Position numbers and translations under genes: made by a program. Below are positions 17,077 through 26,367 of a stretch of 64,000 nt of DNA, piece by piece (the first letter of the stretch is position 1; each line of letters starts with the position of its first letter). Under the pieces are notes generated by a model. The model saw only the letters and a program-made list of their open reading frames with translations. It made no database searches and had not been told where the DNA came from. Source of the DNA: Candidatus Onthovicinus excrementipullorum (GTDB lineage: Bacteria; Bacillota; Clostridia; Oscillospirales; Acutalibacteraceae); assembly GCA_018712345.1 (NCBI GenBank), contig DVHG01000002.1:30464-94463 (forward strand), given 5' to 3'.

Positions 17077-19251
17077 ATGAACCAGTTGGGAGAAAAATCT
17101 ATCGTTGCTGCGCTTCAACAGGAGCTGTCCATTCAAAAATGGCAGGTTGAGGCGGTCATCAAACTCATTGACGAGGGGAACACCATCCCGTTCATCGCGC
17201 GCTACCGTAAGGAGGCCACCGGTAACCTGAACGACGAGACGCTCCGCGCCTTTGACGAGCGGCTCCGGTACCTGAACAATCTCTGGGACCGCAAGGAGAG
17301 CGTCCTCGGCTCCATTGACGAGCAGGGGAAACTGACGGACGAGCTGCGGGCGCAGATTCTGGCCGCCGCCACACTGGTGGAGCTGGAGGATTTATACCGC
17401 CCGTATAAGCAGAAACGGCGCACCCGCGCCTCTATCGCCCGGGAGCGTGGTTTGGAGCCGCTCGCGGAGCTGATCCTGCTCCAGCAGACGCAGCGCCCGC
17501 TCATCCAGGAGGCGGAGGCGTTTGTCGACCCGGAAAAGGATGTCCCCGATGCGCAGGCGGCCATTGCCGGTGCACAGGATATCATCGCGGAACAGATTTC
17601 CGACAATGCCGACTACCGCAAGTGGATCCGCAACCGGACGGCGTCCGCCGGAATCCTGACCACGACGGCGAAGGACGCGGAGACTTCCAGTCCCTATGAA
17701 ATGTACTATGACTTTTCCGAGCCGCTCAAAAGGATGGCAGGCCACCGCGTGCTGGCCGTCAACCGCGGCGAAAAGGAAAAAATTCTCTCCGTCAAGATTG
17801 ACGCGCCGGAGAATGAGATTTTAACTTATCTCAAAAAGCGCTTGATCCGGCACGATAATCCGAATACCACGCCCGCCATTGAGGCGGCGCTCGCGGACGC
17901 CTATAAGCGTCTCATCGCCCCGTCTATCGAGAATGAGCTGCGCGGGGAGCTGACCGACCGTGCGGAGGAGGGGGCTATCCGCGTGTTTGCGGAGAATTTA
18001 AAACAGCTCCTCATGCAGCCGCCCATCAGCGGCAGAGTCGTCCTCGGGTGGGACCCGGCATTCCGCACCGGGTGCAAGCTGGCGGTCGTCGACTCGCTGG
18101 GCAAGGTGCTCCATACGGTCGTCATCTATCCCACAGCCCCTCAGAATAAGGTTCAGGAATCCATCCGCACGTTAAAACAGCTGATCTCAAAATACAAGAT
18201 CGACCTGATCTCCCTCGGCAACGGCACGGCGTCCCGCGAGTCGGAGCGCGTGATCGTGGAGCTTTTACGGGAGACAGACCGCCCTGTGCAGTACGTCGTT
18301 GTCAATGAGGCGGGGGCGAGCGTCTACTCCGCCAGTAAACTGGCCACGGAGGAGTTCCCCACCTTTGACGTGGGACAGCGCTCGGCTGTCTCCATCGCGC
18401 GGCGGCTTCAGGACCCGATGGCGGAGCTCGTCAAAATCGATCCCAAGTCCATCGGCGTGGGCCAGTATCAGCACGACATGAACCAGACGCGGCTGACGGA
18501 GACGCTCACCGGCGTGGTGGAGGACTGCGTTAACCGCGTGGGGGTGGATCTGAACACCGCGTCTGTATCCCTGCTCTCCTATGTCTCCGGAATCAGCAAG
18601 CCGGTCGCCAAAAATATTGTGACCTACCGCGAGGAGCACGGACGGTTTCAGACACGGCGGGAACTGCTCAAGGTGCCCAAGCTCGGGCCCAAGGCGTTTG
18701 AACAATGCGCCGGATTTTTGCGTATTCGGGAGGGGAAAAATCCGCTTGATTCCACCGGCGTCCACCCGGAGAGCTACGGTGCCGCTGAGCAGCTGCTCCA
18801 AAAGACCGGGCACACCGCTGCCGATTTAAAGCACGGAGGCATCCCGGGCCTGACCGTCAATGGGCCGGAGCTGAGTGCGCTTTCATCGGAGCTGGGCGTG
18901 GGTGAGATCACACTGCGGGATATCATTGCTGAGCTGAATAAGCCGGGCCGCGACCCGCGCGCGGATATGCCCAAGCCCATCCTGCGCAGCGATGTGCTGG
19001 AGCTGAAGGATCTGAAGCCCGGCATGGTGCTCAAGGGTACTGTGCGCAATGTGATTGACTTTGGCGCGTTTGTGGATATCGGCGTGCATCAGGACGGCCT
19101 GGTGCACATCTCTCAGCTGGCGGATCGGTATGTCAGGCATCCGCTTGATGTCGTGAAGATCGGCGATATTGTGGACGTCAAGGTGCTGGATGTGGATCCC
19201 GTTAAAAAGAAGATCTCCCTCACCATGCGCGGGATCAAGGCCGGGAAATAG
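17077..19251 (+). CDS. tex: Tex family S1 RNA-binding/transcription accessory protein
   Basis: Conserved nucleic-acid-binding protein linked to transcription and, in pathogens, toxin expression. The 724 aa contain the family's N-terminal helical region, a YqgF/RNase H-like domain (about 320-440), helix-hairpin-helix repeats (ASVSLLSYVSGISKPVAKNI near 490-510, then a second hairpin) and a C-terminal S1 domain (GMVLKGTVRNVIDFGAFVDI, with SLTMRGIK at the end). Length and order match the family. AT-rich DNA of about 120 bp follows before lacI. Confidence 0.95.
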   Translation: MNQLGEKSIVAALQQELSIQKWQVEAVIKLIDEGNTIPFIARYRKEATGNLNDETLRAFDERLRYLNNLWDRKESVLGSIDEQGKLTDELRAQILAAATLVELEDLYRPYKQKRRTRASIARERGLEPLAELILLQQTQRPLIQEAEAFVDPEKDVPDAQAAIAGAQDIIAEQISDNADYRKWIRNRTASAGILTTTAKDAETSSPYEMYYDFSEPLKRMAGHRVLAVNRGEKEKILSVKIDAPENEILTYLKKRLIRHDNPNTTPAIEAALADAYKRLIAPSIENELRGELTDRAEEGAIRVFAENLKQLLMQPPISGRVVLGWDPAFRTGCKLAVVDSLGKVLHTVVIYPTAPQNKVQESIRTLKQLISKYKIDLISLGNGTASRESERVIVELLRETDRPVQYVVVNEAGASVYSASKLATEEFPTFDVGQRSAVSIARRLQDPMAELVKIDPKSIGVGQYQHDMNQTRLTETLTGVVEDCVNRVGVDLNTASVSLLSYVSGISKPVAKNIVTYREEHGRFQTRRELLKVPKLGPKAFEQCAGFLRIREGKNPLDSTGVHPESYGAAEQLLQKTGHTAADLKHGGIPGLTVNGPELSALSSELGVGEITLRDIIAELNKPGRDPRADMPKPILRSDVLELKDLKPGMVLKGTVRNVIDFGAFVDIGVHQDGLVHISQLADRYVRHPLDVVKIGDIVDVKVLDVDPVKKKISLTMRGIKAGK

Positions 19252-19337
19252 AGGGTTCCCTCCTGAAAAATGCAGGGGAAAAGGGCTGGTTGGATACACT
19301 TCATAAAAAATATATACAATTTTTTTTATTTTTGTGC

Positions 19338-19366
19338 TTGACAAAGCGTAAAAAGGTCGATATAAT
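19338..19366 (+). promoter_or_regulatory. Consensus sigma-A promoter of the LacI-type regulator gene
   Basis: Perfect TTGACA (19338-19343), a 17-bp spacer and perfect TATAAT (19361-19366). Transcription should begin near 19372-19374, immediately ahead of the operator at 19378-19397. Confidence 0.9.
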
Positions 19367-19377
19367 GGAGTCACAGG

Positions 19378-19397
19378 TTGAGTAATCGTTTACTCAA
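19378..19397. promoter_or_regulatory. LacI-family operator at the regulator's own promoter
   Basis: TTGAGTAATCGTTTACTCAA, a 20-bp inverted repeat with one mismatch, nearly identical to the perfect copy at 20641-20660. The central CG flanked by a palindrome is typical of LacI-family operators. Placed just after the transcription start, it would let the repressor limit its own synthesis. Confidence 0.85.
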
Positions 19398-19428
19398 TAA
19401 AAGGCGGAAAAAGTCGGAGGAAAGTTTA

Positions 19429-20433
19429 TTGAAACCCAAAAACGTGTCCATTCAAAAAATATCGGAGGTTACGGGCGTTTCGGTAGCCACAGTATCCCGC
19501 GTCATCAATAACAACGGCCGCTTTTCCAAGGAGACGGAGCGTCGTGTAAAAAAGGCGTTGGAGGAGTACCACTATACGCCCAACCTTGCGGCCCGTGGGC
19601 TGCGGACAAAAAGGATTCCCACAGTGGGCGTAATTGTCCCCGATATTACAAATGAGTACTTTGCCCGCATTACGTTGAGCCTGCAGGAGAGGCTATTCAA
19701 GGCAAATTATTCCACGATCATCTGCAATACCAACGAGAATGCGGAGATTGAAAGCCGCCACCTGGAAATGCTCCTGTCCCAACAGGTGAGCGGGATGATC
19801 TATATTTCCGGAACACCGCAGGATCTCAGCCGCCTTTCCCATCTGCCCTCTGTATTTATCGACAGAGAACCCCGGCTTCCAAAAGGAGAGGGGAAATATC
19901 TGCTGATAGAATCAGATCATTATCAGGGCGGTTTTTTAGCAGGGCAGGAGCTGCTGAATCAGGGCTGCCGGGAAATTGCCATGCTGAAATACCGCAGCGA
20001 CATCTCCTCTCATAACAGCCGCGAGCAGGGATTCCGTAAAGCACTGGAGCAGGCAGGCAGGAGCGCGGACGACTTGACAGTTCGCATTGTGCAGCAAGTC
20101 GGTGTAGAGGAGGGATTTCGCCAGACGCAGGCGCTGCTGGAATCCGTGGCGTTTGACGGCCTGTTCTGTACGGCGGATGCGCTTGCGGTAGGCGCAGTCT
20201 ACGCGTTGAAGGAAAGGGGCCTGCACATCCCCGAGCAGGTGAAGCTGGTCGGGTATGACGATATTTCGATCGCGCAGTACGGCGTGGTGCCCTTAACCAG
20301 CGTGCATCAGTCCATGGAGGGTATTGGACAACTGGGGGCAGATGCGCTGTTGCAGATCATGAACGGTGAAGAACCGAAGGAGCGGCATTTGCTTCTGCCG
20401 GTACATTTGATCAGAAGAGAATCTTCTGAATAA
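19429..20433 (+). CDS. LacI-family transcriptional repressor of the downstream sugar/nucleoside operon
   Basis: LacI/GalR-type repressor, 334 aa. The HTH and hinge lie at the N-terminus (VSIQKISEVTGVSVATVSRV, residues 6-25) followed by a periplasmic-binding-protein-like effector domain (GVIVPDITNEYFARI onward). The open frame reaches back to a TTG at 19378, but that lies inside the operator; the TTG at 19429 has GGAGG eight bases before it and puts the HTH where LacI proteins normally have it, so I choose it. The matching operators before this gene and before the next gene make it the local regulator. Effector unknown, probably a sugar or sugar phosphate of the pathway. Confidence 0.92.
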   Translation: MKPKNVSIQKISEVTGVSVATVSRVINNNGRFSKETERRVKKALEEYHYTPNLAARGLRTKRIPTVGVIVPDITNEYFARITLSLQERLFKANYSTIICNTNENAEIESRHLEMLLSQQVSGMIYISGTPQDLSRLSHLPSVFIDREPRLPKGEGKYLLIESDHYQGGFLAGQELLNQGCREIAMLKYRSDISSHNSREQGFRKALEQAGRSADDLTVRIVQQVGVEEGFRQTQALLESVAFDGLFCTADALAVGAVYALKERGLHIPEQVKLVGYDDISIAQYGVVPLTSVHQSMEGIGQLGADALLQIMNGEEPKERHLLLPVHLIRRESSE

Positions 20434-20688
20434 AAGATCTACAAACACGCCGCGTTTTCTCTGGTCAGGAGAGGGGGCGTTCACCAGCTACCGGACATGC
20501 CCCTGCTTGCGCCGTTGATTGCGGCGGAAGGGGCTGGCGGTTCCATAAAAGACGGCAGAGAATGCAGATCGCCCTGTGCGGAAGAGAGGATTCTGTTTTT
20601 AATAAAAATTGGCAGCGTAGGGAATTTCTTTTTTTGACTTTTGAGTAAACGTTTACTCAACTTTGAGGAGTGAGGAGGGATCTCAGCG
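20434..20688. other. Intergenic stretch between lacI and the operon
   Basis: 255 bp. The last 50 bp hold a TTGACT -35-like hexamer (20634-20639), the operator and two GAGGAG-type ribosome sites. In the first 200 bp I see no convincing gene, repeat or strong terminator. Confidence 0.5.
20641..20660. promoter_or_regulatory. LacI-family operator of the allose/nucleoside operon (perfect palindrome)
   Basis: TTGAGTAAACGTTTACTCAA is a perfect 20-bp palindrome, 28 bp before the first operon gene and directly after a TTGACT hexamer that could be a -35 box. A bound repressor would cover the -10 region. It differs by one base from the copy in front of lacI. Confidence 0.9.
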
Positions 20689-21369
20689 ATGACTTGCTTT
20701 TCCGCGTCCCTGATGTGTGCGGACTGGCTGCATATGGAACGGGATTTAAACATTTTGAATAAATCCTGCCAGATGCTGCATGTCGACATTATGGACGGCC
20801 ACTTTTGCAAAAGCCTGTATCTGTCCCCTGCGTTTATTGCATCAATCCGCAGCGCGACGGACCTTCCCGTGGAAGCGCATTTGATGGTAGAGCATCCGGA
20901 GGACTTTATTGAAGAGACGGCGCGTGCGGGAGCGGATTATATCTCCCTGCATGCGGAGACCATTGAACGTCAGGCCTTCCGTCTGATTGACGCCATCCAC
21001 TCCATGGGGTGCATGGCGGGTGTCGTGCTCAGTCCGGCCACGCCGTTTTCCGCCGTGGAACATTATTTGGACCGGCTGGATATGGTTACGGTGATGACCG
21101 TGGACGCCGGGTTTGCGGGGCAGGCGTTTGTGCCGGAGATGCTGCCCAAAATCAGGCAGGCGGTGCAATGGAAACAGATGCACGGGCGGAATTATTTCGT
21201 ACAGGCGGACGGCGCAGTGAATAAGAACACTTACGGCGCGCTGGCCCAAAACGGGGTTGACAGCTATGTGCTGGGCAGCAGCGGATTGTTTGGGCTGAAT
21301 AAAGATCTGTCTGCTGCCTGTGAACAGATGAAGGCGGAATTTGCCGCGGCCACACAGGGGAAGAGGTGA
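20689..21369 (+). CDS. alsE: Ribulose-phosphate 3-epimerase family, closest in motif to allulose-6-phosphate 3-epimerase AlsE
   Basis: TIM-barrel epimerase, 226 aa, converting a ketose phosphate at C3; the AlsE type turns D-allulose-6-phosphate into fructose-6-phosphate. Seen: SASLMCADW, the metal/catalytic segment HVDIMDGHF, HLMVEHPEDF, then ETIERQAFRLID and MTVDAGFAGQAFVPEML. The last two strings follow E. coli AlsE more closely than Rpe (as far as I recall those sequences). It is the first gene after the perfect operator, with GAGGAGGG as ribosome site. Ribulose-5-phosphate epimerase activity remains possible. Seven bases separate it from the kinase. Confidence 0.8.
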   Translation: MTCFSASLMCADWLHMERDLNILNKSCQMLHVDIMDGHFCKSLYLSPAFIASIRSATDLPVEAHLMVEHPEDFIEETARAGADYISLHAETIERQAFRLIDAIHSMGCMAGVVLSPATPFSAVEHYLDRLDMVTVMTVDAGFAGQAFVPEMLPKIRQAVQWKQMHGRNYFVQADGAVNKNTYGALAQNGVDSYVLGSSGLFGLNKDLSAACEQMKAEFAAATQGKR

Positions 21370-21375
21370 GATGTG

Positions 21376-22302
21376 ATGGAATGGGAAAAAGCCTGTATCG
21401 GTGTTGATGTCGGTGGGACCTATATCCGCGTCGGGGCCTTGACGGGGAACGAGACACCGCTCTATTTTGAAAAGCTGCCGCAGAGCAGAGTGTTTAAAGG
21501 GCGCTGCCCGCCGGAGCAGCTCGCAGATTTCCTGAAGGATTATATGCGGCGCAACGGCCTGACAGCGGAAAATACCGGCGCCTGTGCGGTGGGGATGCCC
21601 TCCTCCATTGATCAGAACAAACGCAGAGTGCTCTCCACACCCAACATCCCGCGGTTTGAAAATGTGGATCTGGCCGATCTTCTGGAGCGGCAGCTGGGGC
21701 TGCCGGTGTTTCTGGATCGGGATGTCAATATGATTTACCGGCATGACCGACTGCTGCTGAAGTTACCGCGCACCGGGATCGGGATTGGCTGTTATTTCGG
21801 CACCGGAATCGGGAATGTGGTAGAGGTTGACGGGAGACTCCTTCACGGGAAAAATGGCGTGGCCTGTGAGTTGGGCCATGTGCCTGTGATGGGCAGGGGG
21901 GAACCCTGTGGCTGTGGAAATCCGGGGTGCTATGAAAATTATGCATCCGGCCGATATATCGCGCGCCTGTGTAAAGAGGCTTATCCGGGGGAATCTGTAT
22001 ATGAGGTCCTGACGCGCCACCGCGAGGATCCCTGTATCCGGGAGTTTATTGATAATATCGCCGTGGTCATCGCGACGGAGGTTAATATTTTTGATCCGCA
22101 CTATGTCATTCTGGGCGGCGGGGTGCTGATATCGCGGGGGTTCCCGCAGCAGGCACTGATGGAAGCGCTGCATGGGCATGTTCGCAAGCCGTATCCCGAT
22201 CAGGGGCTGACGGTTTATTTCTCAAAAAACGCCGACGAGAGCGGCGTGATCGGAGCGGCGCTCTACGCCCGCTCCCGGCTGGAAGGAGGAGAGGCAATAT
22301 GA
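21376..22302 (+). CDS. alsK: ROK-family sugar kinase, AlsK-like
   Basis: ATP-dependent sugar kinase, 308 aa. N-terminal phosphate loop GVDVGGTYIRVG, the ROK zinc-binding cluster HVPVMGRGEPCGCGNPGC followed by YENYASG, and ILGGGV near residue 240. STPNIPRF, DVNMIY and NIFDPHYVILGGGV resemble E. coli allose kinase AlsK. I chose the ATG at 21376 with AGAGGTGA upstream; a GTG at 21373 is the alternative. It overlaps the rpiB start by ATGA. In this context it should phosphorylate the free sugar released by the hydrolases, D-allose, D-allulose or ribose. Confidence 0.82.
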   Translation: MEWEKACIGVDVGGTYIRVGALTGNETPLYFEKLPQSRVFKGRCPPEQLADFLKDYMRRNGLTAENTGACAVGMPSSIDQNKRRVLSTPNIPRFENVDLADLLERQLGLPVFLDRDVNMIYRHDRLLLKLPRTGIGIGCYFGTGIGNVVEVDGRLLHGKNGVACELGHVPVMGRGEPCGCGNPGCYENYASGRYIARLCKEAYPGESVYEVLTRHREDPCIREFIDNIAVVIATEVNIFDPHYVILGGGVLISRGFPQQALMEALHGHVRKPYPDQGLTVYFSKNADESGVIGAALYARSRLEGGEAI

Positions 22303-22763
22303 TTGCGCTGGCCAGCGATCATATGGGCCTGGCGCTGAAACAGGCGCTTTTGGACCATCTGGAACAAAAGGGCGTTCTCTGTCGGGACTATGGAACCTTT
22401 GATATGCAGCGCTGCCATTACCCGGAATATGCGCTGGCCGCCGCCAGGGCGGTATCGCGCGGGGAATGCCGGGCAGGAATCCTCTGCTGCGGAACGGGCG
22501 TTGGAATGGCAATTGCCGCCAACAAGGTGCACGGGATCCGCTGTGTTGTCTGCAGCGACTGTTATTCGGCAGTGCTTTCCAGGCAGCATAATAACACCAA
22601 TATGCTTGCATTGGGCAGTCAGGTGGTAGGGCCCGGGCTCGCAAAGCAGATTGTAGATGCCTGGCTGGCTGCTGAATTTGAAGGGGGCAGGCATCAGATC
22701 CGTTTGGATCAGATCAGGGCTATTGAAGAGGGCAGAGAGATCTCTCCGCCGGAAAGGGGATGA
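22299..22763 (+). CDS. rpiB: Sugar-phosphate isomerase RpiB/LacAB family (ribose-5-P or allose-6-P isomerase)
   Basis: Aldose-ketose isomerase, 154 aa. The catalytic Cys lies in ILCCGTGVGMAIAANK, the Asp in ASDHMG at the N-terminus, and SRQHNNTN plus EGGRHQIR complete the phosphate-binding features. The stretch VVCSDCYSAVLSRQHNNTN is very like E. coli RpiB, which is also the allose-6-phosphate isomerase. It overlaps the kinase and the ABC ATPase genes by ATGA, so all are translationally coupled. Together with the kinase and epimerase it gives either allose to fructose-6-phosphate or ribose to xylulose-5-phosphate. Confidence 0.9.
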   Translation: MIALASDHMGLALKQALLDHLEQKGVLCRDYGTFDMQRCHYPEYALAAARAVSRGECRAGILCCGTGVGMAIAANKVHGIRCVVCSDCYSAVLSRQHNNTNMLALGSQVVGPGLAKQIVDAWLAAEFEGGRHQIRLDQIRAIEEGREISPPERG

Positions 22764-24355
22764 GGGCCTTGTCGGAAGTTCTTCTTTCTATGGAGCATAT
22801 TACCAAGGTGTATCCGAACGGCTTCATCGCCAATAAGGATGTCTCCCTCTCCGTCCGTCAGGGAGAGATCCACGCGCTGTCCGGCGAAAACGGAGCTGGC
22901 AAGAGCACCCTGATGAAAATTCTTTTCGGCGAAGAGCAGGCAGAGCAGGGGAAGATCTTTTTTAAAGGAAAAGAGATCAGGCCGGAAAATTCAATCTCGG
23001 CCATCAAAATGGGAATCGGCATGGTCCATCAGCATTTTATGCTGGTGCCGTCCCTGACGGTGGCGGAGAATATCGTCCTCGGGATGGAGCCCGGCCGCTT
23101 TGGCCGTTTTGACCGCCGTGCCGCACTGCGCATGGCGCAGGAGATTACGGAAAAATACAAATTTCAAATCAATCCAAAGGAGCGGGTGGAGAATCTCGCC
23201 GTGGGCGATAAGCAGAAGGTGGAGATCCTCAAGGCCCTTATCCGCGGTGCTGAGCTCCTGATTCTGGATGAGCCGACCGCCGTGCTGACTCCGCAGGAGA
23301 CGGAAGAGCTCTTTGTGCAGATGGAGCGCCTGCGGGAAAAGGGACATACGCTGATTTTTATTTCCCACAAGCTGCGTGAAATCAAGCAGATCTGTGACCG
23401 GATCACCGTGCTGCGCGCAGGAAAAACGGTTGGCGTCGCCAATGTGGCGGATCTGTCGGAGGCCGAGATCTCACGCATGATGGTTGGCCGGGATGTCATG
23501 CTTCAGGTCACCAAAGAGAAGGCCAAGCCTGGGAAAACAGTTTTACAGGTGCGGGATTTGAATTTATCCGGGCGCCCCGACGGAAAAACGATTTCATTTG
23601 ACCTGAGGGCCGGAGAAATTCTCGGCATCGCCGGGGTTGAGGGGAACGGGCAGAAAGAGCTGGCGGACTATATTTCCGGTATGCGGACCTATTCCCAGGG
23701 ATCCATTCGCCTGAATGGGAAAGAGATCCGGGGCCTGTCCGTGCGAAAAATCCGCGAGCTCGGGCTCTCACATATCTCAGAGGACCGGATGTCCTACGGC
23801 TGCTCGGCGGATGCGAATGTGGAGGAGAATCTGTTCTCCACCTCAATTTACCGTAAAAAATATTCCAGAGGTCTCCTCCTGCGCAAAAAACTGTTGGATT
23901 CTGAAAGCGACCGATTGATTCAGGAATATCACATCAAATGCAGCGAGAAAACTGAACCGGTTCGCATGCTTTCAGGCGGGAATATACAAAAGGTGGTGGT
24001 AGCAAGAGAGTTCAGCGGAGATATTTCCCTGATATTGGCCAATCAGCCAACCAGAGGAATCGATGTGGGCGCAACGGAATTTATTCGCAATAAGCTGATA
24101 TCCCTGCGTGATCAGAGGGTGGCGGTGCTGCTGATTTCGGCGGATCTCAACGAGGTGCTGGAGGTTTCGGACAGTATTCTGGTTTTCAGCGGGCACGGTA
24201 TCAGCGCGTATTTCCCGGATGCGTCTCAGGTTCGGGAGGAAGTCCTGGGCGAATATATGCTGGGCATACGGCAGATGGATGCACAGCAGATTGGAGGTGT
24301 TGTCTATGAAAAGCAGACGGGAGAACCGGCGTCCGCTGACCAACCGGCAAATTGA
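22760..24355 (+). CDS. ABC transporter ATP-binding protein, double-domain, nucleoside/simple-sugar type
   Basis: Energy-coupling subunit of an ABC importer, 531 aa with two nucleotide-binding domains. The first has Walker A GENGAGKST at 42-50, Q-loop HQHFMLVP, signature LAVGDKQKVEI and Walker B LLILDEPTA. The second has a degenerate Walker A (GVEGNGQKE), signature LSGGNIQKVV and an altered Walker B (LILANQPTRGID), the usual asymmetry of this class. It starts in ATGA overlap with rpiB and its tail overlaps the first permease gene by 50 bp. With two different permeases and a BMP-type binding protein it makes a complete nucleoside importer. Confidence 0.93.
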   Translation: MRALSEVLLSMEHITKVYPNGFIANKDVSLSVRQGEIHALSGENGAGKSTLMKILFGEEQAEQGKIFFKGKEIRPENSISAIKMGIGMVHQHFMLVPSLTVAENIVLGMEPGRFGRFDRRAALRMAQEITEKYKFQINPKERVENLAVGDKQKVEILKALIRGAELLILDEPTAVLTPQETEELFVQMERLREKGHTLIFISHKLREIKQICDRITVLRAGKTVGVANVADLSEAEISRMMVGRDVMLQVTKEKAKPGKTVLQVRDLNLSGRPDGKTISFDLRAGEILGIAGVEGNGQKELADYISGMRTYSQGSIRLNGKEIRGLSVRKIRELGLSHISEDRMSYGCSADANVEENLFSTSIYRKKYSRGLLLRKKLLDSESDRLIQEYHIKCSEKTEPVRMLSGGNIQKVVVAREFSGDISLILANQPTRGIDVGATEFIRNKLISLRDQRVAVLLISADLNEVLEVSDSILVFSGHGISAYFPDASQVREEVLGEYMLGIRQMDAQQIGGVVYEKQTGEPASADQPAN

Positions 24356-25421
24356 AAACCGCTTTACACTGATCCGCACGCTGGTGGCGGTCGGCATTGC
24401 GCTGATATGCTGCCTGGCCCTGATTTTACTGGTCAGCGAGGAGCCGCTCCAGGCGTTTGTTTCCTTTTTGACCGGGCCGCTGGATCCTCCCAAAAACTTG
24501 GCCACTGTTCTGCAGACGGCCGCTCCGCTGATCTTTTCCGGCCTCGCGGTGAGTATCATGTTCAGCTGCAATCAGTTCAATTTGGCCGGAGAGGGAGCGT
24601 TTTTCCTCGGGGGACTGGCAGGCAGTGCAGTAGCTGTAAAGCTGGTGCTGCCCTATGTGGTGCATCCGATCGTCGCCCTGCTGGCAGGCGGACTGGTGGG
24701 TGGAATAGTATGTGCCATCCCGGGCCTGCTCAAGGTGAAGCTTGGCGCTACCGAGGTTGTCTCCTCCCTGATGCTCAACTACGTTGTGTTGTATTTTGGG
24801 GTCTATTTGCTCAACTACTTTCTGCTTGATCCATCCGCGGGGTTCCCGGCCACGGAGCGGCTGCCCGATACCGCGCGATTGGAGTCACTGATCCCCAAAA
24901 CCAATTTCCATATAGGCATCATTCTCTCCTTTGTGCTGTGCGTGGTCATGTATTTCTTCCTTTACCGCAGTAAGTACGGGTATTCAATCCGCATGGTGGG
25001 GCAGAACGAAAATTTTGCCCGTTACTCGGGGATCAAGGTGGGCGCTACGATCATGATGGCGCAGATAATCGGCGGCATCCTCGCCGGTGTCGGCGGGGCC
25101 AGTGAAGTGCTGGGTGGGTATACGCGCTTCCAATGGGTCGCGCTGCCGGGCTATGGATTCGACGGCGTCATCGTGGCCATTCTGGCCGGCAACAATCCGC
25201 TGCTCGTACCGCTGGGAGCCGTGTTCCTTGCCTATCTGCGCGTGGGGGCGGACATCATGTCCCGCCGCAGCGATGTGGCGACTGAAGTGCTGGCAATCGT
25301 GCAGGGGGCGATCATCCTCCTCGTGGCGGCCAAGCTGTTCTTAAAGAACATCAAGCACAAATACATTGTGGCCAACGCGACCAAACTGGAGGCCATGAAA
25401 GGAGGGGAGGAGCATGAATGA
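24306..25421 (+). CDS. ABC importer permease 1 (BPD_transp_2 family)
   Basis: Membrane subunit of the importer, 371 aa. A basic, arginine-rich N-terminus (MKSRRENRRPLTNRQIENRF) precedes about nine to ten hydrophobic segments, beginning TLVAVGIALICCLALILLV. The loop NQFNLAGEGAFFLGGLAG is the conserved glycine-rich signature of this permease family. I start at the ATG 24306, six bases after GGAGGTG, although the frame is open from 24219 inside the ATPase gene. It overlaps the second permease gene at 25414. Confidence 0.92.
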   Translation: MKSRRENRRPLTNRQIENRFTLIRTLVAVGIALICCLALILLVSEEPLQAFVSFLTGPLDPPKNLATVLQTAAPLIFSGLAVSIMFSCNQFNLAGEGAFFLGGLAGSAVAVKLVLPYVVHPIVALLAGGLVGGIVCAIPGLLKVKLGATEVVSSLMLNYVVLYFGVYLLNYFLLDPSAGFPATERLPDTARLESLIPKTNFHIGIILSFVLCVVMYFFLYRSKYGYSIRMVGQNENFARYSGIKVGATIMMAQIIGGILAGVGGASEVLGGYTRFQWVALPGYGFDGVIVAILAGNNPLLVPLGAVFLAYLRVGADIMSRRSDVATEVLAIVQGAIILLVAAKLFLKNIKHKYIVANATKLEAMKGGEEHE

Positions 25422-26367
25422 TATCCTCAGTTCCATTTTTTCGACAGATTTTGTCTACTCCTCCCTGCGGCTGACGACGCCAGTTTTGTTCGCAGCACTG
25501 GCAAGCCTGATTGCGGACCGTGCGGGAATCATCAATATCGGGCTTGAGGGAATCATGCTGTTTTCCGCATTGACCGGTGTGATCGGGAGTGCTTACAGCC
25601 AGAGCCTCTTTGTAGGGTTGCTCTGTGCCGTGGGAACAGGGGTGCTGATTGCGTTCATCATGGCCTACTTTTCCCTGACACTGCACGCGGACATCACCCT
25701 GGCAGGTGTGGCCGTAAATCTGGTGGCAACGGGCGGAACCGTCTTTGTGCTCTATTCCATCTGCGGGGATAAGGGCGTCTCCACCTCCCTGAACAGCCTG
25801 GTGTTCCCAACCGTGGAAATCCCGCTGCTCAAGGATATCCCGGTGCTGGGGAACATCTTGTCCGGGCACAATGTGCTGACATATGTCTCCCTGGTGATGG
25901 TGGTTGTGGTGTGGTTCTTTATGGAGAAAAGCAAGCTGGGGCTCCGGATCCGGGCCGTCGGGGAAAACGAGAACGCGGCCAAGAGTGTCGGGATCAGCGT
26001 GGTGCGCATCCGGTACCTTGCACTGATACTCAGCGGTGTTCTCGCCTCACTGGGCGGCGCGTTTCTCTCAATGGGCATGCTCACCTATTTCTCTAAGAAC
26101 ATGAGCGCTGGCCGTGGGTTTATCGCACTGGCGGCGGAGGCGCTGGGCCGCGGCGGCGCCGTGGGGACCTTTTTCTCCTCGCTGGTGTTTGGCTGTGCGG
26201 AGGCGCTGTCCGTATCCCTTCAAGGGGTAGGGCTCCCGCCCCAGTTCGTTCAGATGGTTCCCTATGTCACTACAATATTGGGACTGGTTATCTACTCGGC
26301 ATTGAGAAAGAAGCAGCAAAAAAGTCTGCATCAATTGTATAAAAAAAGAAAGAGAGGTTTACGATGA
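25414..26367 (+). CDS. ABC importer permease 2 (BPD_transp_2 family)
   Basis: Second, different membrane subunit, 317 aa with eight or so hydrophobic segments. The family signature is NIGLEGIMLFSALTG near residue 45, corresponding to the NLAGEGAFFLGGL loop of permease 1. RAVGENENAAKSVGISV in the cytoplasmic coupling loop is the site that contacts the ATPase. It starts eight bases before the end of permease 1 and overlaps the lipoprotein gene by ATGA, so stoichiometric coupled expression is expected. Confidence 0.92.
   Translation: MNDILSSIFSTDFVYSSLRLTTPVLFAALASLIADRAGIINIGLEGIMLFSALTGVIGSAYSQSLFVGLLCAVGTGVLIAFIMAYFSLTLHADITLAGVAVNLVATGGTVFVLYSICGDKGVSTSLNSLVFPTVEIPLLKDIPVLGNILSGHNVLTYVSLVMVVVVWFFMEKSKLGLRIRAVGENENAAKSVGISVVRIRYLALILSGVLASLGGAFLSMGMLTYFSKNMSAGRGFIALAAEALGRGGAVGTFFSSLVFGCAEALSVSLQGVGLPPQFVQMVPYVTTILGLVIYSALRKKQQKSLHQLYKKRKRGLR

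Noticed and set aside
19378-19428. Longer LacI start at the TTG of 19378
   Set aside because: It lies within the operator and at the transcription start; the TTG at 19429 has a proper GGAGG and normal HTH position.
20498-20640. Short open frame of about 45 codons between lacI and the operon
   Set aside because: No ribosome site, no similarity and odd composition; treated as intergenic.
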